This document shows, piece by piece, positions 57,715 to 64,000 of a DNA stretch of 64,000 nucleotides. The notes under the pieces were generated by a model. The model was not told the origin of the DNA. It ran no database searches and saw only the letters and a list, made by a program, of their open reading frames with translations. Numbering within the stretch: the stretch's first letter is position 1; the number at the start of each line of letters is the position of its first letter. Source of the DNA: Streptomyces violens (GTDB lineage: Bacteria > Actinomycetota > Actinomycetes > Streptomycetales > Streptomycetaceae); NCBI RefSeq assembly GCF_000717745.1, contig NZ_JOBH01000014.1, positions 62,001-126,000 of the forward strand, read 5' to 3'. The position numbers and the translations under genes are program-made.

Positions 57715-58908
57715 CTACGACGCGCTGCGCCACGGCAGCTCGGCCGTGATCTGTGTCGGCCCGCCCGTCGGCGAGTCGAGGACGAACAGCCCGTCGACCG
57801 AACCGAGCCGCTCGGCCAGGCCCGCCAGCCCACCGCCCGCGGCCGGCTGCGCGCCCCCGCGTCCGTCGTCGCGCACCTGTATGAGCAGCCGGTCCTCGGA
57901 CCGCCACACGTCCACCGACGCGCTGCGCGCCTGCGCGTGCTTGGAGATGTTCTGCAGCAGCTCGGAGACCGTGAAGTACGCGATGCCCTCGATGGCCGGC
58001 GCGGGCCGGGTGCCGAGGTCGGCGGTCACGGTGACCGGCACCGTGCAGCGCGCGGCCAGCGCGGAGAGCGCCGGACCCAGGCCACGGTCGGTGAGGATCG
58101 CCGGATGGATGCCGCGGGCCAGATCGCGCAGCTCCTGGAGGGCCAGCTTCACCTCGCCGTGCGCCTCGTCCACCATCCGCGCCGCCGCGTCCGGGTCCTC
58201 CAGCAGCTTCTCCTTGGCCAGCCCCAGCCCCATGGCGAGCGCGACGAGCCGGGCCTGCGCGCCGTCGTGCAGGTCACGCTCGATGCGCCGCAGATCGGCC
58301 GCCGCGGTGTCCACGACCGCGCCGCGCCCCGACTCCAGCTCGGCGATCCGCCGCTCCAGCTCGTCCGAGGGCGACAGCAGCCCCCGTACCAGCGCGCGGT
58401 CCACGTTCGTCAGCCCGCGCGCCACCCAGGGCAGCACCGGCCAGGCCACGAAGAGCGACACGAAGGTGAGCGCGAAGCTGACGACGCCCCAGGGCAGCCG
58501 TACGAAGACGTAGAGCGCGTGCCGCCAGCCGACCGGGTCCTTCAGGCGGGCCCACAGCCAGGGGAAGAAGCCCCGTTCGAGGGCGCGCGGCGGACTGGGC
58601 TCGTCGACGCGCACGCCGAGGAGCGCGCGGGCCCTGACCCGCTCCAGCCTCCCGTACTGCCGGCAGCCCGCCAGGACCAGCGCGAGCAGCGGCAGCCCGA
58701 TGACCGTGACCGACAGGCCCAGGCTCGCCGCCAGCCAGCTCACCAGCAGCGCGAAGGCCACCACGTCCAGCGGGAGATTGCACAGCAGGTGTGTGATCTC
58801 GCGCCAGGTCCAGGCGCTCAGGGGCGAGCGGGGCGGGGGAGGAACCACCGCGAATCCATCGCCGTGGCCGTGGTGGGCGCGCCTGCCCGGGGCGGAAGTC
58901 ACCGTCAT
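57715..58908 (-). CDS. Membrane sensor histidine kinase, paralogue 2
   Basis: The product is 397 aa from ATG 58908. It has the same plan as the adjacent kinase: [22 protein letters not shown] and later spans, H214 in [18 protein letters not shown]-box LLQNISKHA and G-box DDGRGG. Long stretches of the catalytic half are near identical to paralogue 1, but the region between span pairs is shorter, so the sensed signals may differ. It is divergent from nuoA2 across 242 bp. Confidence 0.92.
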   Translation of the reverse strand: MTVTSAPGRRAHHGHGDGFAVVPPPPRSPLSAWTWREITHLLCNLPLDVVAFALLVSWLAASLGLSVTVIGLPLLALVLAGCRQYGRLERVRARALLGVRVDEPSPPRALERGFFPWLWARLKDPVGWRHALYVFVRLPWGVVSFALTFVSLFVAWPVLPWVARGLTNVDRALVRGLLSPSDELERRIAELESGRGAVVDTAAADLRRIERDLHDGAQARLVALAMGLGLAKEKLLEDPDAAARMVDEAHGEVKLALQELRDLARGIHPAILTDRGLGPALSALAARCTVPVTVTADLGTRPAPAIEGIAYFTVSELLQNISKHAQARSASVDVWRSEDRLLIQVRDDGRGGAQPAAGGGLAGLAERLGSVDGLFVLDSPTGGPTQITAELPWRSAS

Positions 58909-59150
58909 GCGGGCCAGCTTGCCGGGCCGCGCGGCCCGCGGCCATGGGGTGGATAGGTGGGGCGAAGTGGGGATATCCCCACCTCCGCGCCGATGGGACT
59001 GCTCGGCCCCGCCCCCGCAGGGCCTAGACTCCCGTCCGTACAGATCGTCGAAAAATTTCGTCGAAAGCGGTTGCAGAGGGGTGGCCCTGCGCGTACGGCG
59101 CGTACGAGGCGGCCCGCTGCACACGAGCAGTCAGGGAGCGAGGGGCGGAC
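58909..59150. other. Divergent region between the histidine kinase and nuoA2
   Basis: No gene is seen. TAGACT (59025-59030) is a possible nuoA2 -10. Two direct copies of TCGTCGAAA (59045-59053 and 59058-59066) flank the AT-rich palindrome CGAAA-AA-TTTCG (59049-59060), just after the inferred start. I see no Rex-type site here. Confidence 0.5.
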
Positions 59151-59552
59151 GTGCCGGACGCGACCGTACGCACCATCAGCGCCGCGGACTACTTCCAGGG
59201 CTATTCGGCTGTCGGGCTCATCGCCGTGATCGGTGTGCTCTTCGTGGCCGTTGCCTTCGGGTCCGCACGCCTGATGCGGCCTGTGGTGCCCACACCCGAG
59301 AAACTGCTCACGTACGAATGCGGAGTGGATCCCGTAGGGGAGGGCTGGGCGCACACCCAGGTCCGCTACTACGTGTACTCGTTCCTGTACGTCATCTTCG
59401 CCGTCGACTCGATCTTTCTGTTCCCCTGGGCGACGGTCTTCGCCGCACCTGGTTTCGGCGGCATCACGCTGGTGGAGATGTTCATCTTCCTCGGCTTCCT
59501 CGCTGTCGGCCTGCTCTACGCATGGAAGAAGGGCGTCCTGGAATGGACGTGA
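59151..59552 (+). CDS. nuoA2: Second NADH-quinone oxidoreductase subunit A
   Basis: The product is 133 aa from GTG 59151, preceded by GGGGCGGA. It is a three-span NuoA homologue with [40 protein letters not shown] and terminal KKGVLEWT. It is diverged from NuoA at 22121; for example VDSIF replaces the usual FDIE, retaining only the Asp. It heads the second cluster and overlaps nuoB2 by 10 bp. Confidence 0.93.
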   Translation: MPDATVRTISAADYFQGYSAVGLIAVIGVLFVAVAFGSARLMRPVVPTPEKLLTYECGVDPVGEGWAHTQVRYYVYSFLYVIFAVDSIFLFPWATVFAAPGFGGITLVEMFIFLGFLAVGLLYAWKKGVLEWT

Positions 59553-60268
59553 CCCCCGCCTCCGCGGCCAACGGAGCCTCGCCGGGCCCCGAGCTCCTGC
59601 CCGAGCCGCGCCGCCTCGGCCCGCTGGCCCGCCTGGCCCCCGAACCGATGAAGGTGGTCCTGAACTGGGGCCGCCGCTACAGCCTCTGGGTCTTCAACTT
59701 CGGGCTCGCCTGCTGCGCGATCGAGTTCATCGCCGCGTCCATGGCGCGCCACGACTTCATCCGGCTCGGTGTGATCCCCTTCGCGCCCGGCCCGCGCCAG
59801 GCCGACCTGATGGTCGTGTCCGGCACGGTCACGGACAAGATGGCGCCCGCGGTGAAGCGGCTGTACGAACAGATGCCCGAGCCGAAGTACGTGATCTCCT
59901 TCGGGGCCTGCTCCAACTGCGGCGGCCCCTACTGGGACTCGTACTCCGTCACGAAGGGCGTCGACCAGATCATCCCGGTGGACGTCTACGTACCGGGCTG
60001 CCCGCCGCGCCCCGAAGCGCTGCTGCAGGGCATCCTCAAGCTCCAGGAGAAGATCGCCCAGGAGTCGCTGGCGGAGCGGTACGGCCGCGGCGGCGAGTCC
60101 GCCAAGGGCGCGGGCCGGCCGTCGGCCAAGGCGCTGCGGAGCGGGCTGGTGACCCCGCCGGCGCCGCCCACCGCCGGGTCCGAGAAGCCGTCCGCCGAGC
60201 AGTCGTCCGGACAGCAGCCGTCCGCCGAGCAGCCGCCGTCCGAGCAGACCGGGGAGGACACCCGATGA
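59543..60268 (+). CDS. nuoB2: Second NADH-quinone oxidoreductase subunit B
   Basis: The product is 241 aa from ATG 59543 (GTG 59549 possible). All four N2 cluster ligands are kept: [10 protein letters not shown], the Cys in [10 protein letters not shown] and PGCPPRPE. Residues 175-241 are a low-complexity tail rich in Pro, Ser, Gln and Glu, with PSAEQ repeats. A functional N2 cluster implies electron transfer to quinone, yet no NuoD partner is encoded beside it. Confidence 0.94.
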   Translation: MDVTPASAANGASPGPELLPEPRRLGPLARLAPEPMKVVLNWGRRYSLWVFNFGLACCAIEFIAASMARHDFIRLGVIPFAPGPRQADLMVVSGTVTDKMAPAVKRLYEQMPEPKYVISFGACSNCGGPYWDSYSVTKGVDQIIPVDVYVPGCPPRPEALLQGILKLQEKIAQESLAERYGRGGESAKGAGRPSAKALRSGLVTPPAPPTAGSEKPSAEQSSGQQPSAEQPPSEQTGEDTR

Positions 60269-61539
60269 CGGCCCAGCCGCCCGAGCCGGGTACGCCCGAG
60301 GAGGCGACGCCCGCAACAGAGGCGACGCCCGCAGCACCTGAAGGAGCGTCCGCGGCACCTGAAGGGGCGCCCGCCGCTGCTCCTGAAGCCGCGCCCGAGG
60401 CCGCTCCTGAGGCCGCGCCCGCGGCGCCCGTGGGGTGGCTGCCGGAGCCGGCCGACCGGATCTTCGGTACCGGGGCCACGGCCGAGGAGGCGTACGGCCT
60501 GCTCACCGTGGACGTACCGGCCACGGCCTGGACCGACGCGCTGACCGCTGCCCGGGATGTCCTGGGCTGCACGTATTTCGACTGGCTGAGCGCCGTCGAC
60601 GAGCCCGGCACCGGGTTCCGCATCTGTGCGCACGTCGCCGACGTGTCCCGTAGCGGCGACATCCGGCGGCTCCTCGTACGGACCACCGTGCCGCACGAGG
60701 CGGCCGTGCTGCCCACGGCCGTCGGCGTGTACGCGGGCGCGGGCTGGCACGAGCGCGAGACGCACGAGATGTTCGGCGTGGACTTCACGGGACACCCGGG
60801 CCTCACGCCGCTGCTGCTGCCGGAGAACTTCGAAGGGCACCCGCTGCGCAAGGACTTCGTGCTCGCCGCGCGGGTCGCCAAGGCGTGGCCGGGCGCGAAG
60901 GAGCCGGGCGAGTCCGAGCACGGCGGCCCCAAGCGCCGCCAGATGCTGCCGCCGGGCGTGCCCGACCCGAACGAGTGGGGCCCGCTCAAGGGCCAGCTGC
61001 CGCCCGCTCCGGCCCGTCCTGCGCGCGGTGCGGCCCGGGGCGCCCGGGCGGCCGGCGGGGCCGGTGCGGCGGGGCGCGCTGCCGGGGCCGGCCGGGCGGC
61101 AGGCGCGGGCCGTGAGGCCGCGGCAGGCGCTGCGGGGGCCGCCGGGGAGCGGCCGGCCCGCCGGACGCGGAGCGCCAGCGCCGGGTCCGCGAGCCAGCAG
61201 GCCGCCGCGCCCACCGAGAAGCCCGAGTCCAAGGGCGTCGAACCGCCGAAGGACACGGAGGCCCCGAAGGCCGCCGAGGCCGCCAAGGAGGCGGCCGCGG
61301 ACCCGGCCCGTACGACGGGGCCGACGGGACCGGACACCACGGCGTCCGCCCCGCGGACCGCTCCGCGCTCTTCGGACGCACCGTGGCACCATGCGCGTCC
61401 CGCGTTCGACGGTGAGCCGTCGTCGGAGGGCGAGCCCGCTCCGAAGGACAGCGCCCGTAAGGACGCACCGGCCGAAGGCCCGGAACGTACCGACGACACC
61501 GAACGCACCGACGACGAGACAGGAGGCGGCACCGCATGA
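60265..61539 (+). CDS. nuoC2: Second NADH-quinone oxidoreductase subunit C with long disordered tails
   Basis: The product is 424 aa. The NuoC core is only about residues 55-225, with [39 protein letters not shown]. The first 50 residues are Ala/Pro/Glu repeats. The last 180 are Ala/Gly/Arg-rich and then Pro/Glu/Asp/Lys-rich, clearly disordered. It overlaps nuoB2 by 4 bp. It is a stand-alone NuoC, not fused to NuoD. Confidence 0.9.
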   Translation: MTAQPPEPGTPEEATPATEATPAAPEGASAAPEGAPAAAPEAAPEAAPEAAPAAPVGWLPEPADRIFGTGATAEEAYGLLTVDVPATAWTDALTAARDVLGCTYFDWLSAVDEPGTGFRICAHVADVSRSGDIRRLLVRTTVPHEAAVLPTAVGVYAGAGWHERETHEMFGVDFTGHPGLTPLLLPENFEGHPLRKDFVLAARVAKAWPGAKEPGESEHGGPKRRQMLPPGVPDPNEWGPLKGQLPPAPARPARGAARGARAAGGAGAAGRAAGAGRAAGAGREAAAGAAGAAGERPARRTRSASAGSASQQAAAPTEKPESKGVEPPKDTEAPKAAEAAKEAAADPARTTGPTGPDTTASAPRTAPRSSDAPWHHARPAFDGEPSSEGEPAPKDSARKDAPAEGPERTDDTERTDDETGGGTA

Positions 61540-62501
61540 GTGACACGCTCGCGATCGTCCTCCGCGTCCTCGCCGTCTTCGTGATCTTCCTGGTCTTCCC
61601 GCTCGTCGTCGGCCAGACCGAGCACAAGGTCATGGCGCACATGCAGGGTCGCCTCGGCCCGATGTACGCGGGTGGCTTCCACGGCTGGGCGCAGCTGGTC
61701 GCCGACGGCGTGAAGTTCGCGCAGAAGGAGGACATCGTCCCGGCGGGCGCCGACCGGCGGATCTTCCAGCTCGCGCCGGCCGTCGCCCTGCTGCCGTACC
61801 TGCTCGTCCTCATCGCCATCCCGGTCGGCCCGGGCAACGCGGTCGGACAGGCGCTCGACGCGGGCGTCTTCTTCGTGCTCGCCGTGATGGGCGTCGGCGT
61901 CCTCGGCTCCCTGATGGCGGGCTGGGCCTCGGCGAACAAGTTCTCCCTGCTCGGCGGTCTCCGTACGGCCGCGCAGCTGCTGGCGTACGAGCTGCCGATG
62001 CTGCTCGCCGCCGCGTCCGTCGCGATGGCCGCCGGCACGCTCTCACTGCCCGGCATCCTCGACGCCTTCCAGTGGTGGTGGGTGCCGTGGCAGATCGTCG
62101 GCGGGCTGGTGTTCTTCACGGCCGGGCTCGCGGAGCTGCAGCGGCCGCCGTTCGACATGCCGGTGGCCGACTCGGAGATCATCTTCGGCGCGTACACCGA
62201 GTACACCGGGCTGCGCTTCGCGCTCTTCCTGCTGGCCGAGTACGCCGGCATCGTCGTCCTCTGCGCGCTGACCGCCGTCCTCTTCCTGGGCGGCTGGCAC
62301 GGTCCCTTCGGGGCCGACGGGCTGGGCTGGCTCTGGATGCTCCTGAAGACCGTCGTACTGGCCTTCGGCGTCATCTGGCTGCGGGTCAGCTACCCGCGGC
62401 TGCGCGAGGACCAGCTGCAGAAGCTCGCCTGGACCTGCCTCATCCCGCTCGCTCTCGCCCAGATCGCCCTCACCGGCGTCATCAAGGTGGTGATCTCGTA
62501 A
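61536..62501 (+). CDS. nuoH2: Second NADH-quinone oxidoreductase subunit H
   Basis: The product is 321 aa, a standard NuoH length, without the extensions of NuoH at 29931. Signatures are [25 protein letters not shown] and [26 protein letters not shown]. In the latter, the usual acidic EGE/ESE triplet is VAD, so the quinone-loop charges differ from NuoH1. It follows nuoC2 directly; no nuoD, E, F or G is present. Confidence 0.93.
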   Translation: MSDTLAIVLRVLAVFVIFLVFPLVVGQTEHKVMAHMQGRLGPMYAGGFHGWAQLVADGVKFAQKEDIVPAGADRRIFQLAPAVALLPYLLVLIAIPVGPGNAVGQALDAGVFFVLAVMGVGVLGSLMAGWASANKFSLLGGLRTAAQLLAYELPMLLAAASVAMAAGTLSLPGILDAFQWWWVPWQIVGGLVFFTAGLAELQRPPFDMPVADSEIIFGAYTEYTGLRFALFLLAEYAGIVVLCALTAVLFLGGWHGPFGADGLGWLWMLLKTVVLAFGVIWLRVSYPRLREDQLQKLAWTCLIPLALAQIALTGVIKVVIS

Positions 62502-63118
62502 TGGGCATCCCCGGCTCCGGCCTCGCCAAGGGCCTGGCCGTCACGCTCCGGACCATGACGAAGCGCACGGTCACCGAGCAGTACCCGGACGTCCAGCCCG
62601 AGCTGCCGTCCCGTACCCGTGGCGTCATCGGGCTGTTCGAGGAGAACTGCACGGTCTGCATGCTGTGCGCCCGCGAGTGCCCGGACTGGTGCATCTACAT
62701 CGACTCCCACAAGGAGACGGTGCCGCCGGCCGCCCCCGGAGGCCGCGAGCGCAGCCGTAACGTGCTCGACCGCTTCGCCATCGACTTCTCGCTGTGCATG
62801 TACTGCGGCATCTGCATCGAGGTGTGTCCGTTCGACGCCCTCTTCTGGTCGCCGGAGTTCGAGTACGCCGAGACCGACATCCACGAACTGACCCACGAGC
62901 GCGACAAGCTGCGCGAGTGGATGTGGACGGTGCCGGAGCCGCCCCCGCTCGACCCGGGCGCGGAGCAGCCCAAGGAGATCGCCGCCGCACAGAAGGCCGC
63001 CGACAAGCTGGCGGCCCAGCAGGCCAAGGAGGCCGAAGAGGCCGCGGCGGCCCAGCAGGCCGAATCCGGTCAGGCCGGGGAAGCCCCGCAGGCCAAGGAC
63101 GCAGGGGAGGAAGCGTGA
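62501..63118 (+). CDS. nuoI2: Second NADH-quinone oxidoreductase subunit I
   Basis: The product is 205 aa from ATG 62501, sharing one base with the nuoH2 stop. Two 4Fe-4S ligand sets are intact: [12 protein letters not shown] and [12 protein letters not shown]. The last 45 residues are an Ala/Gln/Glu-rich helical tail. Confidence 0.94.
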   Translation: MGIPGSGLAKGLAVTLRTMTKRTVTEQYPDVQPELPSRTRGVIGLFEENCTVCMLCARECPDWCIYIDSHKETVPPAAPGGRERSRNVLDRFAIDFSLCMYCGICIEVCPFDALFWSPEFEYAETDIHELTHERDKLREWMWTVPEPPPLDPGAEQPKEIAAAQKAADKLAAQQAKEAEEAAAAQQAESGQAGEAPQAKDAGEEA

Positions 63119-63708
63119 CGCTCGCCGCCGCAAGCCACGGCTTCCTGACGCCCAGCGGCGTGGAGATCGCGTTCCTCCTCGTCGGCCTGGTCACCCTCGG
63201 CGCGGCCGTGGTCACCGTCACCACCAAGCAGCTCGTGCACGCCGCACTGTGGCTCGTGGTCGCCCTCGGCGGGATCGCCGTGGAGTACCTCCTGCTCACC
63301 GCGGAGTTCATCGCCTGGGTGCAGGTGCTCATCTATGTCGGTTCCGTGGTCGTTCTCCTTCTCTTCGGACTGATGCTGACCAAGGCGCCCATCGGCCGCT
63401 CGCCGGACGCCGACTCGGGCAACCGCTGGGCCGCGCTCCTGGTGGCCGTGGCCTCCGCCGCGGTCCTCGTCTGGGTCGTCGTCGACGCCTTCCGCGCGTC
63501 CTGGATCGACCTCGACGGTGCCGTCCAGGGCTCCACCGAGGTCTCCGGGCGCAGCCTCTTCCAGCACTGGGTGCTGCCCTTCGAGGCGCTGTCCGTGCTG
63601 CTGCTGGCCGCGCTGGTCGGCGCGATCGTCCTGTCCCGCAAGACCGGGGAGGGCTCCCAGGAGACCGGCCGCGCCGCGGCCCCCGTACGCCGAGAGGGAC
63701 AGCGCTGA
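63115..63708 (+). CDS. nuoJ2: Second NADH-quinone oxidoreductase subunit J
   Basis: The product is 197 aa from GTG 63115, preceded by GGGGAGG. It is a five-span NuoJ homologue ([47 protein letters not shown]) with a shorter tail than NuoJ at 31947. It overlaps nuoI2 by 4 bp and touches nuoK2 by one base. Confidence 0.93.
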   Translation: MTLAAASHGFLTPSGVEIAFLLVGLVTLGAAVVTVTTKQLVHAALWLVVALGGIAVEYLLLTAEFIAWVQVLIYVGSVVVLLLFGLMLTKAPIGRSPDADSGNRWAALLVAVASAAVLVWVVVDAFRASWIDLDGAVQGSTEVSGRSLFQHWVLPFEALSVLLLAALVGAIVLSRKTGEGSQETGRAAAPVRREGQR

Positions 63709-64000
63709 TGCATCTCGCCTACCCCGCCGTCCTCGCCGTCCTCCTCTTCTGCGTCGGCCTCTACGGCGTCCTCGCCCGGCGCAACGCGATCCTGGTCCTG
63801 ATGTCCGTCGAGCTGATGCTCAACGCCGTCAACCTCAACCTCGTCGCCTTCGACGTCTGGCTGCGCGACGCGCTCCACGCAGGCCAGGCGCTGACCCTCT
63901 TCACGATCGCCGTCGCCGCCGCCGAGATCGGCATCGGCCTCGCGATCGTCCTGCTCGTCTACCGCAACCGCGGCAGCTCCGACGTCGACAAGCTCACCGA
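63708..64000 (+). CDS. nuoK2: Second NADH-quinone oxidoreductase subunit K (cut by window end)
   Basis: From ATG 63708 the frame stays open to base 64000 (97 codons seen). It is NuoK-like, with conserved acidic membrane residues in [18 protein letters not shown] and [17 protein letters not shown]. The stop lies beyond the window, probably within a few codons. nuoL2, M2 and N2 homologues are expected next. Confidence 0.92.
   Translation, partial: MHLAYPAVLAVLLFCVGLYGVLARRNAILVLMSVELMLNAVNLNLVAFDVWLRDALHAGQALTLFTIAVAAAEIGIGLAIVLLVYRNRGSSDVDKLT

Noticed and set aside
58909..59150. Rex operator before nuoA2
   Set aside because: No TTGTGA-N6-TCACAA-like sequence is present in the gap.

Overview
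The window is high-GC actinobacterial DNA, almost certainly from a Streptomyces. It has GTG, ATG and rare TTG starts, stop/start overlaps inside operons, strong C/G codon bias at third positions, futalosine-pathway menaquinone genes, and a complete 14-gene complex I operon followed by a second partial one. Gene order resembles the S. coelicolor chromosome core around SCO4490-SCO4608. I see no tRNA, rRNA, CRISPR array, insertion sequence, prophage or plasmid signature.

Layout. 1-3234: rhomboid protease (cut by the left edge), UbiX-like flavin prenyltransferase, Lrp/AsnC regulator and mqnE. 3282-5921: a GNAT enzyme, a small membrane protein, and a DAACS-family symporter preceded by a cysteine-rich leader peptide. 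6070-12387: a lipid module with a TetR regulator, MaoC hydratase, long FabG, thiolase and acyl-CoA ligase. The order htdX-fabG4 divergent from fadA2 matches the M. tuberculosis Rv0241c-Rv0243 locus. 12631-18797: cold-shock protein, mqnA, mqnC, a gutted amidohydrolase-like protein, menG, a GNAT enzyme and a menJ-like quinone reductase. 19050-21395: small ORF, IclR regulator, ABM monooxygenase and a secreted NlpC/P60 hydrolase.

22121-38382 is nuoABCDEFGHIJKLMN on one strand with overlapping or near-overlapping genes, behind a regulatory region with a good Rex-operator match. 38473-42244: two tandem paralogous lipoproteins on the minus strand, then an ATP-grasp enzyme and an FAD monooxygenase-like protein. 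42389-50595: CocE/NonD hydrolase, POT peptide transporter, polyprenyl diphosphate synthase (probable menaquinone tail), LolA-like secreted protein and a two-gene ABC exporter. 50657-58908, all minus: RarD permease, korB and korA (2-oxoacid:ferredoxin oxidoreductase), one response regulator and two paralogous histidine kinases. 59151-64000: a second nuo cluster in the order A2-B2-C2-H2-I2-J2-K2, cut by the right edge and with no D, E, F or G between C2 and H2.

The unifying theme is respiratory electron transport: menaquinone synthesis (mqnA, mqnC, mqnE, ubiX, menG, menJ, polyprenyl synthase), two forms of complex I that reduce menaquinone, and a KorAB enzyme producing reduced ferredoxin. The most interesting regulatory signals are the Cys leader peptide, a TTACTT-N4-GTAAG motif shared by two promoters 3 kb apart, the Rex-like site at nuoA, and paired direct repeats upstream of korAB.
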